Assembly (NCBI GenBank): GCA_019828565.1
Contig: JAHDYR010000030.1
Location: 112,484-176,483 of the forward strand
Length of the DNA: 64,000 nt
From: Carpediemonas membranifera
Taxonomy: Eukaryota > Fornicata
Direction of reading: 5' to 3'
This document shows, piece after piece, positions 27,992 through 37,622 of this stretch (positions are counted from its first letter, which is position 1; each line of letters opens with the position of its first letter). Below the pieces are notes generated by a model. That model was not told the origin of the DNA, searched no databases, and saw nothing but the letters and a program-made list of their open reading frames with translations. The position numbers and the translations under genes were made by a program.

Positions 27992-29113
27992 ATGAAGATA
28001 ACGAAGAAGTGGCTGAAGAAACTTTGCCAAGAACAGCAATTATATAGCACCCCCAGCTGCAATGAAGTTCTGTACCTTCACTTCAAAGGAATCGAGAAAA
28101 TCGAGAATTTGGAGGAGTACGTCAACTTGGCAACACTTTGGCTCGAGGGAAATGCTATTACGACTATAGAGAACCTGGATCATCTTGAGAAGTCGCTCCG
28201 TTGCCTCTATCTCCAGGAGAACGGCATCGAGACAATCAGCGGCCTCACCAGCCTCAAAGCGCTGGCACAGGTCAATCTGAGCGACAACCAGATCAAGAGC
28301 ATCGATCAGGACTCGTTTGCTGGTCTGGATCAGCTTACGAGCGTTCAGCTATGCCGCAATCGTCTCCAAGACATCTCTGGTCTGGCCGGACTCGTCGCCA
28401 TCCCCAACCTGTCGACTCTAGACCTCACTGGGAACAACATAGCTGACGTCCGCGTGCTGGAGCAGGTGTTTATGAAGATGCCGAGCCTGAAGGTCCTGAT
28501 GCTAGTCGGCAATGAAGTCATCAAATCAATGTCAACCATCGGGGTGCCGTACAGATTTACGATGGTGGCGGCACTCGAGACGCTCACATACCTTGACGAC
28601 AAGCCCGTGTTCGATGACGAGCGTCGTGCCGTGCCCGCATGGAAGGCCGCGGGCGGACTCCGCCTGTACCTTGAGAGGGGGACCCTCTCTGACGACGAGA
28701 AGCGCCAGATCAAGATGGCAGCAGGCGAGGCGATGCGAGTGGAGCGTGAGGCCATCCGGGTCGAGAAGGAGGCCGCGCACCGCAAGAACATGGATGATTT
28801 CGAGCAGATGATCCGGCAGGCCCGCATTGACAAGGGCCTCGACCCAGACGACTGTCCGCTGTTTAGAAAGACCGCGGGGGCGGGGGAAGAAGAGGCAGAC
28901 GAGGACATGCCCGGCCTCGAGGACGAGGAGGGCGAGGACGTGGAGACGGGGGAGGAGAGTGCTGCAGCTGGGGTCGAGGGTGAGGGTGAGACCGATGAGC
29001 CTGAGGACGGGGAGGCTTCTCCTGATCCCGCTGAGGCTGTGCAGGGCGACAGTACGTTCCTGACAACAGCAGAAGATGAGGCTAGCGAGGTGGACGTGGA
29101 CGAGGTGGACTAG
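27992..29113 (+). CDS. DNAAF1/LRRC50-like dynein arm assembly factor
   Basis: About 373 residues: six or so leucine-rich repeats of the SDS22-like type (VLYLHFKGIEKIENLEEY, then LATLWLEGNAI, LRCLYLQENGI, QVNLSDNQI, LSTLDLTGNNI) and an LRR cap. The tail of the cap reads YRFTMVAALETLTYLDDKPVF and ERRAVPAW, the diagnostic LDDRPVF...ERA...AW segment of DNAAF1. Human DNAAF1 also begins with a [23 protein letters not shown]-like stretch, matched here by CQEQQLYSTPSCNEVLYLHF. A long acidic tail follows. DNAAF1 is a cytoplasmic factor for preassembly of axonemal outer and inner dynein arms, so the host has motile flagella. The frame starts at 27902, but Met at 27992 fits the family. Confidence 0.9.
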   Translation: MKITKKWLKKLCQEQQLYSTPSCNEVLYLHFKGIEKIENLEEYVNLATLWLEGNAITTIENLDHLEKSLRCLYLQENGIETISGLTSLKALAQVNLSDNQIKSIDQDSFAGLDQLTSVQLCRNRLQDISGLAGLVAIPNLSTLDLTGNNIADVRVLEQVFMKMPSLKVLMLVGNEVIKSMSTIGVPYRFTMVAALETLTYLDDKPVFDDERRAVPAWKAAGGLRLYLERGTLSDDEKRQIKMAAGEAMRVEREAIRVEKEAAHRKNMDDFEQMIRQARIDKGLDPDDCPLFRKTAGAGEEEADEDMPGLEDEEGEDVETGEESAAAGVEGEGETDEPEDGEASPDPAEAVQGDSTFLTTAEDEASEVDVDEVD

Positions 29114-29353
29114 GCCTCTGTATTTATATGTTACGCCATGTTTAAATTTGTCAGGATCAGCGACATCTCAGATTGTGGAAGATCTTGCAAATTGGTTGGC
29201 TGATATTTGATCGAGCCAATATCGACCCCGGCGGAGGATCGCTAGAAATTGGAGAGACAGGTAAAGGCGTGGTTCTGCACTCGGTGGCATCTGACATCAC
29301 CCGGGTCATCCGAGATCAAATCAAATTTCGTACCGAAGTCGCTCATCACGGAA

Positions 29354-32300
29354 ATGCCTCCCTTTCGGGCGTTCGGCTTCATTATTCTTCTAAGCGTGCT
29401 CGCACAATGCTTTTGTCTAGCATCACCGCAAAATACGACTCTTCTCTCCTCTGCATCAATGTCATTATGCTATTCTACTGATTTGATGGCCGTCGGAGAA
29501 CCAAATTACAGCAGCAGTGCCACAGATGCCGGCATAGTAACCATATTAGATCCGGACGGCCAGCGTTGGACCGAGCTGACGACAATCGAGCTCGATTCCC
29601 CCACGCTATCCATGCTATTCGGACATTCAGTGAGCCTGACGGACACCAACCTCCTCGTGGGAGCTCCAGGATACAGCGACAGTGCAGGAGCCGGCTTCCT
29701 GTACTCTATCAGCAGCGGCGTCTTCACGTTGACGAACACACTCGCCGACGGGGCCACGGGGGACGAGTGCGGCACAGCAGTGGCTCTTGACGGCGTACGT
29801 CTCATCATAGGCTGCCCAGGAGCATCATCCAGTGCTGGCGCCGTCCTTGTCTACAAGCAGGCCAACGCCAACCTCCAGACGACCCTCACCGCCCCCAGCC
29901 CCGAGGCCGGAGACAGACTAGGCCAGTCCGTCGCTATGAACACCCAGCTGGTACTCGCAGGGGCACCGGGGGCGTCATCCAGCACCGGTGTGGTACTGAC
30001 CTGGGTGAGGGCTGGCTGGCTCTTCACACTGGAGCAGACCGTGGCTGGCAACGGGGCATGCGGCACTGCTATAGCCGCCTCAGACAGCTGGATCGGCGTA
30101 GGATGCCCCACAGCCGGATCAGCAGGTCAGGTCGCAGTCTACTCGGTGTCCTCCGCCACGGCGACGCTGTACGACACATTGGAGCCGGCAGACCTGACTG
30201 TAGCCGCTGGATTCGGTAGCTCAGTCGGGATAGATGGCTCATACCTCATCGCTGGCGCCCCAGCGAACAACACCGGTATCGGCGGGGCCGTGTGGTTCGA
30301 ACACGTCTCGGCCTGGACAGAGAGCGGAGTGTTAGTCCCTGAAACAGCGGGCACGGCAGCAGCGGGCACAACGGTCAGTGTGGGGCCATACTCGATCGCC
30401 ACAGCCGCGCCGGGCCTCTCGCTGCTGCTCTCACAGACTGCTGAGTGCGCAGCGGGCACGTACGCGGCCGGACTGACCACAGCCGAGTGTATCGCGTGTG
30501 ACCCAGCCACCCCCAACTCGCTGACAGCCTCCATGACTTGTTTTACATCAATCAGCTGTGACACGGGCTGGTATACTCCCGACTTCACCACATGTGTCGA
30601 GGCCGAGGCCGGGTACTACGTCGACCCAGCCGATCAGACAGTGCAGGTCGAGTGTAATAACGGAATGTACCAGCCCAGTAGGGGCCAGACATCGTGTGAG
30701 ACCGCAGACCCCGGGTTCTACGTCCCGGCGACAGGGGCGAACGTTGACCAGGTGCCGTGTGGGACAGGGCGCTACTCTGCCGGCAGTGGGGCCAGTGCAT
30801 GCACCGCTGCCGATGCAGGGTACTACGTCGATGACGAGGACCGCACTGCCCAGGCCGTCTGCTGCAACGGCAAGTACAGCAGCGCCGCTGCCCAGCCGGC
30901 GTGCACGACTGCGGATCCCGAGTACTTTGTGCCCAACGACGGACTACCCCACACCGCCCAGGACCCATGCACCGGGGGCTACCACAGCACGGCGGGGGCT
31001 GCCGCTTGTGTGTTCACGGACTGCGCCCAGGGGTTCGAACTGGTCGCCGCGGTATGCACCGAGTGCGGGTCAGGGCAGTGGGCTCCACTGGCAGCGTCGT
31101 GCAGGGCAGCGGGGGTCGGGTACTACGTAGCAGATAGTGACCACACCAAGCAGGTCGAGTGCAACGGCGGGGAGTACAGCGATGACACGGGCCTGAGCCA
31201 GTGCAAGGTGGCCCCGCCAGGGTTCTACACGCCACCCACTGGCGCCATCACGGAGCCCATCAGATGCCCCGCTGGGTCGTACGCCGCCTCTGGTCAGTCT
31301 GCCTGCACTGTCTCGGGGGCCGGGTACTACGTCAACAACGGCGACAGGACCCAGCAGCTCCCGTGTAACAGCGGCACGTACCAGCCCGATGAGGGCGAGA
31401 CCAGCTGCCTCAAAACCCCACCCGGCACGTTCACTGGCCCGACCGGGTCACACGCCGCTCCCATCGACTGTGGGGCGGGCGAGTGGGCGGGGGAGGGCCA
31501 GGACCACTGCAGCACAGCAGACCCCGGCTACTACGCCCCCGACGACGATAGGTCCGCCCAACTGGCCTGCAACAACGGCTCCTTCAGCAACACCACCGGG
31601 TGCACTGAGTGTACGGCCTGCCCCGCCGGGTACAGCACCCCGGGCGACGGCCTGCCGCACACTTTCTGTGTCAGCGCCGTGTCAGACTCCGGCACGACTC
31701 TAGACTCGACTCTGACTCTGAACGACTCTGCTCTTCCGGCGGAGGTTGTCCAGGTCACCGTTGAGGGGGTCAATTGTTCCAGAATCACGGGCACCGCAAC
31801 CAACACCACCACTGTTGTACTTGTCACAGCCAACTCGACTGTCGAGGCCGGGGTTTACGAGGCAGTTGTCACACTGGCTGACGGTCGAACAATTTCTACC
31901 GCTATCACGATAGATTCAGACATTACCGTTCCCTCCCCCGTCACCACTGTCGACGGCCTTACCGTCTCGGCCATCACGACCAGCCCCGTGTGCCCCAGCT
32001 CCATGGCCTCGCCCATGGGGGCCCTCACACTGTCATCGGCCCGACTCAATGCCGAGTCGGAAGTCGAGTGCTGGTCAGCGAGCGTAGCGATCGATGCGGC
32101 GACCCTGGCGGCCGACCTTGTCCCAGTGCTGGCTACGTCGAGCGAGCTTATCGACGGCTACAACCAGGTTTGCTTCGAGCTGTCGGCAGCCGGAGCAGAG
32201 TTTGGATCTACAGATTCACTCGATCTCAAGATCGACGGGATCTCACTGATCCCCCAGATCGTCTCCGGCGCCGTATGCGGCATTTACATTCCTGGCATGA

Positions 32301-33046
32301 CCGCAGCGGCCACTGCCGACGGGACCACCACGACGGCACACCAGGCGGCCCTCTTCTTCGATGGGACTGCCGTCCTCACGGCCGACGTCACTGTGACAAC
32401 CGACTCAGCCGACTCACTGACCCTTGCCGAGCTGGTCGACACGTACCAGATTTACCTGGGCACCATGACCTTTGTCACTGTGTCGGGCGGGGCAGCGCTG
32501 CTCAGTGTTTTGAGTATCTCTATCTGTCTCAATCTACTCTGCTGCGTCTTCCTCGTGATGCCCAAATGGGGCCGACTCATCAAGCGGGGCCGCCGGGTAA
32601 AGCCAGCCCGCTACACACCGTCGTTCCCGGGTCTGGCTGGCGAGGTTACTGACTCAGACGACTCGGATCCGACTGAATCTGACTCCGAAGAGACTGAGGA
32701 TCCCCAAACTATCTCCAGCAAGACGTCCACACTGCTGGCGGCCACTAGCACGGTGACGCTGAACGACTGCCTGACAGTTGATGACGACGACGAGGCTTCT
32801 GAACACAGCAACGAGGTCGAACTTCTCAATGCAGAGTCCCTGTCAAGCCTCCACGTGGCCTCACCGAGCCCGTCTCCCACGCCACACCTCACTGGGCGAT
32901 CGCCCACACTGAACTCCCCTCTGGTGACATCACATTCGAGGGCTGGGCTGGCTGAGGTCCCGGCGTCGGCGAGGCTGAGTGCTGTTCAGATGGCCATGGC
33001 GGAGGTCAGGCGGGCACGGGCATCGCGGAGTGGGTCCATAAGGTAA
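29354..33046 (+). CDS. Large FG-GAP / Cys-rich type I surface receptor
   Basis: About 1230 residues. Signal peptide (MPPFRAFGFIILLSVLAQCFCLA). Residues ~40-360 hold repeated beta-propeller-like blades of the FG-GAP type (LFGHSVSLTDTNLLVGAPGYS, GSSVGIDGSYLIAGAPANN and similar). Residues ~370-760 hold repeated Cys modules of the form C-x-x-G-x-Y-x-x-x-x-G-x-x-x-C with G-Y-Y-V, as in GCC2/GCC3 ephrin-receptor-like repeats. A further beta-rich region is followed by one membrane helix at about 1040-1068 (SGGAALLSVLSISICLNLLCC) and a 160-residue Ser/Thr/acidic cytoplasmic tail. The architecture resembles alpha-integrin-like propellers plus EGF-like repeats; a sensing or adhesion role at the cell surface is inferred. 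The in-frame ATG at 29249 precedes the signal peptide and is less likely. TGTAAA at 33052. Confidence 0.8.
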   Translation: MPPFRAFGFIILLSVLAQCFCLASPQNTTLLSSASMSLCYSTDLMAVGEPNYSSSATDAGIVTILDPDGQRWTELTTIELDSPTLSMLFGHSVSLTDTNLLVGAPGYSDSAGAGFLYSISSGVFTLTNTLADGATGDECGTAVALDGVRLIIGCPGASSSAGAVLVYKQANANLQTTLTAPSPEAGDRLGQSVAMNTQLVLAGAPGASSSTGVVLTWVRAGWLFTLEQTVAGNGACGTAIAASDSWIGVGCPTAGSAGQVAVYSVSSATATLYDTLEPADLTVAAGFGSSVGIDGSYLIAGAPANNTGIGGAVWFEHVSAWTESGVLVPETAGTAAAGTTVSVGPYSIATAAPGLSLLLSQTAECAAGTYAAGLTTAECIACDPATPNSLTASMTCFTSISCDTGWYTPDFTTCVEAEAGYYVDPADQTVQVECNNGMYQPSRGQTSCETADPGFYVPATGANVDQVPCGTGRYSAGSGASACTAADAGYYVDDEDRTAQAVCCNGKYSSAAAQPACTTADPEYFVPNDGLPHTAQDPCTGGYHSTAGAAACVFTDCAQGFELVAAVCTECGSGQWAPLAASCRAAGVGYYVADSDHTKQVECNGGEYSDDTGLSQCKVAPPGFYTPPTGAITEPIRCPAGSYAASGQSACTVSGAGYYVNNGDRTQQLPCNSGTYQPDEGETSCLKTPPGTFTGPTGSHAAPIDCGAGEWAGEGQDHCSTADPGYYAPDDDRSAQLACNNGSFSNTTGCTECTACPAGYSTPGDGLPHTFCVSAVSDSGTTLDSTLTLNDSALPAEVVQVTVEGVNCSRITGTATNTTTVVLVTANSTVEAGVYEAVVTLADGRTISTAITIDSDITVPSPVTTVDGLTVSAITTSPVCPSSMASPMGALTLSSARLNAESEVECWSASVAIDAATLAADLVPVLATSSELIDGYNQVCFELSAAGAEFGSTDSLDLKIDGISLIPQIVSGAVCGIYIPGMTAAATADGTTTTAHQAALFFDGTAVLTADVTVTTDSADSLTLAELVDTYQIYLGTMTFVTVSGGAALLSVLSISICLNLLCCVFLVMPKWGRLIKRGRRVKPARYTPSFPGLAGEVTDSDDSDPTESDSEETEDPQTISSKTSTLLAATSTVTLNDCLTVDDDDEASEHSNEVELLNAESLSSLHVASPSPSPTPHLTGRSPTLNSPLVTSHSRAGLAEVPASARLSAVQMAMAEVRRARASRSGSIR

Positions 33047-33201
33047 ACTATTGTAAAGCAGCGCGAGTGAGTCATTCTTGGCAGATGCTGGTGATTTATG
33101 ACAGGAATCTCTGGTTTTCTTCCATTCACGCGCAGTTTATGACGCTGACTTCCGGACTCATAGATTTGTTTGGCTTTCGGTCCACCGTTAGGAAGTGGTG
33201 A

Positions 33202-34092
33202 ATGCTGTTTGAGCTGAGCGTATTGTCCATTAATGCTCTCCTGAGCATTCCCACGTTTATTTTATCGATAGGCTTCCGTCTTATGGTTGTTTTCGACAAA
33301 TCATGCCAAACGAAGTATTTCGACAGGCTTTCTGGCCTTCTGACGGCAATCAACGCGTTTGTGCTCGTCTATCTTATCCTGAACATCTGCTGGGTTGCGA
33401 ACATCCTTGACCACGAGGCAGTAGGGTTCATGGTCGACCTCTCTTGCCGAGTTGTGCAGTCAGCGTGCGCCTTTGTATCTTTCTTCCTCATCAGCTTCAT
33501 CAAGCCCTTCGACCTCGTCAACTCATATGAACGGCGCCGGCCTAAAGTCGCCCGTCGTCGCTGGCTGGGTCTTCCCCGCTGGCAGTGGGAGGTGGCACTG
33601 TACTTCTCAGCTGTTGTCGGCCTTGCAGACTCGCTCATATTCATAGACACGTACAATCTGGCCTTCTCTCTTGGCATCCCGGTCCGCGTGCTGTTTTCCA
33701 TCGCCATGCTGTGCATTTCACTCTTTGCCATCATCACGACGGTAGGATTCTTCATCAGGAGAGGCCGCAGGCTGCCTATCAAGGCATGGACGATCGTTCT
33801 TGCCATGCTTGTCGGGCTCAACCTCATTGGGATGCTTCACGTCGTCATTGAGCTTTGTAGGGCAGTGCAGGCGTTCAGCGACGATGTTCTCGGCGAGACC
33901 CTCGCATCCATAGTTGACTATGCCGTCGCCTTCCTCCTTGAGATGCAGGTGGGCGTCTATATGCTCTTCGCGTGCCTCGTGGTCGTGCTTCATGCCGGGT
34001 TCACCGTCCACCACCACATGGCCACCAGCAAGACGACCACACCAACACAGGACCACCACATGTACATTTATAGGGGTATCTTCGCAGGGTAG
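33202..34092 (+). CDS. Polytopic membrane protein, about seven helices
   Basis: 296 residues with about seven hydrophobic segments: ~8-30, 47-68 (AFVLVYLILNICWVANIL), 85-103, 130-147, 163-188, 198-217, and 235-262. Charged loops (ERRRPKVARRRW) lie between the third and fourth. A Ser/Thr/Pro-rich, His-rich tail ends the protein. The count and spacing suggest seven-transmembrane topology, but no GPCR, TMEM or transporter signature was recognised. There is no cleavable signal peptide. The function is unknown; a receptor or channel role is speculation. Confidence 0.65.
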   Translation: MLFELSVLSINALLSIPTFILSIGFRLMVVFDKSCQTKYFDRLSGLLTAINAFVLVYLILNICWVANILDHEAVGFMVDLSCRVVQSACAFVSFFLISFIKPFDLVNSYERRRPKVARRRWLGLPRWQWEVALYFSAVVGLADSLIFIDTYNLAFSLGIPVRVLFSIAMLCISLFAIITTVGFFIRRGRRLPIKAWTIVLAMLVGLNLIGMLHVVIELCRAVQAFSDDVLGETLASIVDYAVAFLLEMQVGVYMLFACLVVVLHAGFTVHHHMATSKTTTPTQDHHMYIYRGIFAG

Positions 34093-34276
34093 CCGTCATT
34101 TAGTCAATAAACCATGCATCATTGTCTTCATATGATTACCAGAGACCCGTTGACGCTCGAGGACTGGAAAAGGCATGACCGGTAGATATGGTGTTGAAAC
34201 CACTGGACGAGGAGCGCTTATTGGAAATTGAGTCAGCCGTGCCGGGGCGTGGACCCATGCCATTGATCGTCATCAA

Positions 34277-36565
34277 ATGATGAGCATGAAAAGCTCAATT
34301 CAAAAGCTCCTTCAAATGGCGAACGCTAGAGCTGCCTGGCTGTCAGAAGGATTTCCCTCACTGGAGATCCCGGAAAAGGTCTCCAAGATCTCGAAACAGG
34401 TGCCCAACAAGGCTGTACCAGAGCTTGTTGCTCTGCTCAAGGACGTTTGCGGCGATATTGAGATGAACATCCGCGTTGATGGCGAGTTCATGGCCAGCAT
34501 CCTCTGCGAGCTCGGCTCTGTTCTTTTCAAGGGCAATGAGCTTGGCCCCGTCGTCATGCAGATGACGAAGCCCGAACACAACATGTTCGACCTCCTGTGC
34601 ATGATCATCGAGGGCAAGAACCGCCAGCCCTCCCGCAAGACCCTGTTCTTTGCCGGCGTCCTTCTCTCGACCCTTGTTCACGCCAGCGAGGGCCGCTTCA
34701 TGTTCGGCGAGGACACTATCGTTCGTCTCAGGAACGCGACCACAGAGAACGAGGTTCGCGGCCTGCTTAAGTTCATGAACGACCGCAAGGTGCGCTGCAT
34801 TGCTTGCATCACCAAGGTCATCCTCGAGGTCGACGGCCACTACGACGGCGGTGTCGTCTTCACCATCAACGGCCTCGCCATCTCATGCCACCCGCCTGCC
34901 CAGGGCTCCATTCTCCTGGCCGACGTCCACGTTGAGATGGCCGTTGTCGACCTCGTCCTCAAGCTCGCCACCAAGGACTTCACCCGCTTCCCCGCCCCCG
35001 CCGACGTCGCCGTGCGCGCAGTGTGCGTCGACCTGATCCTCCTGTGGGCCCAGATGGACCACATGAGCGGCCAGTTGTCCGTCCTGCCCCATATCATGGC
35101 CATCGCCGACACCCTGCTCAAGTGCCCCCCCACTGTTCCCCTGGGCAAGAGAACCGGCGCCATCCTCGCCATGACTGTCGCCACGATCAGACCCGACTCC
35201 CATCTCTTCAAGTTCAACAAGGACCAGTGGGAGACCGTGTTCGACACCCTCTGCCGCTACACCAACTTCCTGTCTCTCAGGGTCATGGCCAGGGCCGTGC
35301 GGCTGCCCCCCCTCGCCGTGTTCATCACCCCTGAGCGCCTCACCCGCATCATAGCACCGGAGATGTCCGAGCTGACCGATGCTGAGCGGACCAGCTTCAT
35401 TGACGGCCCCTCTCTCGCCGCCCGCCAGCAGATCCTCGGGGAGTTCCTGACCTCCCTCTTCAGCACCGCTCCCAGGGCTGCGGCCCACGTCGCTGACCAC
35501 GCCAAGCACCCCAAGTTCGTCGACAACCTCATCGCTTGTGCCCGCGGCGCTGTCGACTCCATTGAGGTCCGCGTCGTAACTATGCAACACCTCTTCGCCG
35601 TCTTCACCGAGCCCATGGCCATCGTCCAGCTCCTCGCCCACGACGCTGCCACGGCCGAGGCCTTTAGGGAGGAGCACCCCGACTTCCCGGCTATGACGCC
35701 CTACCCTATGCTCGATGGGCTCGTCGCTCAGCTCCACGAGTATGTAGCCAGCCGCAGTGACGTCGACAAGATGATCCAGACGCTGCCCCCGCAGATGGAG
35801 GAAGCCCGCGCCGCTCAGGGCATCAAGGCATGCGCCGGCCAGGCCCTCGCCGTGTTCTCGGCCCTGGCGAAGGGCTCCTCGATCCGCCCCGACCTTGCTG
35901 CTGAGAGCGATGCTACAGTCGCCGACCTCCTCCGCGACGCCGGCCTTCTTACTGACCTGACCCGTCTCTTGGCTGCCCCCATTGGTGGTACCGATTCCCA
36001 CCTGCTTGACGTCATCCTCCTCATGGAGCAGCTGCTCTCGGGCATCGGCACTGGTCTGGGCACGACCATCGACTCCATAGTGGACTCTGGTGCCATCATC
36101 AGACTCGTAGCGTTTGGCGAGAAGGTCATGGAGGGCACCAACGTCAACTACGCCGAGGAGGAGACCAAGCCCCGCTTTGAGATGGCGCTGACCTACACCA
36201 TGAGCGTGTTGCTGTTCATCGCGAGAGCCAAGATCGATGCTGTCACCAACGACACGAAGCTGGCCTTCCAGATGAAGAAGATCGAGGCCATCGCTGTTAA
36301 GATCGTGCAGTCTCTCGAGTGTGACCGCATCTGCTACTGTTTCTCCGTCGAAACCCTCCGCATTCTCCTCGACAACGGCGTTCTTCACGCTGCTGTCGAC
36401 GACAAGATGGTGGAGGTCCTCGACAAGGCTGTCGCTGCCACCACGAGGATCACGGAGGTGCTCCCGTGGCCCACTGCCGTCAACCAGGTCATCAGCGAGG
36501 ACGAGCATGCCAACATCAACAAGAGGATCATAGACGCAGTTGCTGTCATCAAGGCAAAGGCGTAA
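34277..36565 (+). CDS. Large helical-repeat-like protein, function unknown
   Basis: 762 residues, rich in alternating hydrophobic helices of HEAT/armadillo-like character (for example KAVPELVALLKDVCG, VDLVLKLATKDFTRF, HIMAIADTLLKC, VLLFIARAKIDAVTN). No catalytic motif, zinc finger or membrane segment. Codon choice is strongly GC-biased at the third base, and a 583-codon frame is open on the opposite strand; that is a by-product of composition and is not treated as a gene. MMSMKSS at 34277 is a clean start. A scaffold or binding function is likely for such helical proteins, but no family is assigned. Confidence 0.75.
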   Translation: MMSMKSSIQKLLQMANARAAWLSEGFPSLEIPEKVSKISKQVPNKAVPELVALLKDVCGDIEMNIRVDGEFMASILCELGSVLFKGNELGPVVMQMTKPEHNMFDLLCMIIEGKNRQPSRKTLFFAGVLLSTLVHASEGRFMFGEDTIVRLRNATTENEVRGLLKFMNDRKVRCIACITKVILEVDGHYDGGVVFTINGLAISCHPPAQGSILLADVHVEMAVVDLVLKLATKDFTRFPAPADVAVRAVCVDLILLWAQMDHMSGQLSVLPHIMAIADTLLKCPPTVPLGKRTGAILAMTVATIRPDSHLFKFNKDQWETVFDTLCRYTNFLSLRVMARAVRLPPLAVFITPERLTRIIAPEMSELTDAERTSFIDGPSLAARQQILGEFLTSLFSTAPRAAAHVADHAKHPKFVDNLIACARGAVDSIEVRVVTMQHLFAVFTEPMAIVQLLAHDAATAEAFREEHPDFPAMTPYPMLDGLVAQLHEYVASRSDVDKMIQTLPPQMEEARAAQGIKACAGQALAVFSALAKGSSIRPDLAAESDATVADLLRDAGLLTDLTRLLAAPIGGTDSHLLDVILLMEQLLSGIGTGLGTTIDSIVDSGAIIRLVAFGEKVMEGTNVNYAEEETKPRFEMALTYTMSVLLFIARAKIDAVTNDTKLAFQMKKIEAIAVKIVQSLECDRICYCFSVETLRILLDNGVLHAAVDDKMVEVLDKAVAATTRITEVLPWPTAVNQVISEDEHANINKRIIDAVAVIKAKA

Positions 36566-36777
36566 GTAAACCCGGATTTTTATGGTGTGTATATGCACGA
36601 CATGCTGGTGTGGGATGTATTGTTGGACAGTCATGAGAAGTTGTCTATAGTGCAGGTTATGTCACCACAGTGTTGGAGTCTCTTCACTCGGAGGACACAT
36701 TTCTCGATCAATCTGACTCGACTCCGGAGCCTGCCAAAGCTATTTTTAGCGAAAGTCTCTTTCAAACACGGACACGA

Positions 36778-37356
36778 ATGAAGTTTTTCACCATCAAACC
36801 GGCTAAACTTCCATTTCTCTTCAATGATGATGTCTACGTTAATCAAGAGCTTCCTATCCGTTGTCGTATAAGCGACGAGGTGCTGGGATCGCTTGAAATT
36901 GAGATCAGTGAGGTTGCCGAGCAGCCTCTTTTTCACTGGTGCGGTATGACGAGATCTCGCTATACTCTCACAGTGAGAAGGACTATGGGCGGATTTGATC
37001 TTCTCTTTATCTTCCCCCCACAGTTCCACTTTAACGGCTTCGACGTCATCAACGAACGTTGGCTGTTCAAGGGCCAGATTGAACACGCCTACAAGGCCGC
37101 CCTCGTCCACGACGTCCTCATCTCCTATCAGCAATCCTTCGGAGTCTTGAAGAAGACTTATAACCTCAACCTCCGTGAGATGGCCGATTTCTTCTTTGAC
37201 CAGCTGCTCAGGGCGAACAGAGGTTTCGCGGATCAGAATCGCGCGCAGATCGATCTCGTCGTGAGGGGCGTGAAGTGGAAGACGGAGAAGCTGCAGGAAC
37301 GTCATCGAGTTAGGCTCATCCCACCGCGGACCAACTACAGGAGTTTCCTCTTCTGA
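36778..37356 (+). CDS. Hypothetical protein
   Basis: About 192 residues: beta-rich N-terminal half (MKFFTIKPAKLPFLFNDDVY, ELPIRCRISDEVLG, LEIEISEVAEQPLFHW, YTLTVRR) with amphipathic strands, and a more helical C-terminal half (AYKAALVHDVLISYQQSFG, ADFFFDQLLRANRGFADQ). No signal peptide, membrane segment or recognised motif. The frame is open upstream to 36670 without an ATG; Met at 36778 is taken as the start. It sits 213 bp after the previous gene. Confidence 0.6.
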   Translation: MKFFTIKPAKLPFLFNDDVYVNQELPIRCRISDEVLGSLEIEISEVAEQPLFHWCGMTRSRYTLTVRRTMGGFDLLFIFPPQFHFNGFDVINERWLFKGQIEHAYKAALVHDVLISYQQSFGVLKKTYNLNLREMADFFFDQLLRANRGFADQNRAQIDLVVRGVKWKTEKLQERHRVRLIPPRTNYRSFLF

Positions 37357-37622
37357 TCCATGGCTCGATCCCTGTTAGGCAGCTTTATTCTCTTTATTCT
37401 CTAAACTAATCTTTCATGGGTCTTCAGCCCGCAGGCAGTGAAGTTGGAGTCTGCCTCTACACCACGACACCACGCGACAGGTGAAGATCCGGCCCAAGAG
37501 TTTGAAGGGTCCCCATGGAAGATAACGCCAGACATCTCCTCTATTGATAAACTCTTTTTGTGCACGATACAGACACCAGCTTCACTCGTTTATTGACGTG
37601 TGATGGTGCAATGCACTCAAGC

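Noticed and set aside
34883-36634. 583-codon frame on the minus strand opposite the helical-repeat gene
   Set aside because: Third-position GC bias keeps the opposite strand open; its composition (Asp/Gly/Val/His-rich) is not protein-like, and the sense gene has a clean start.
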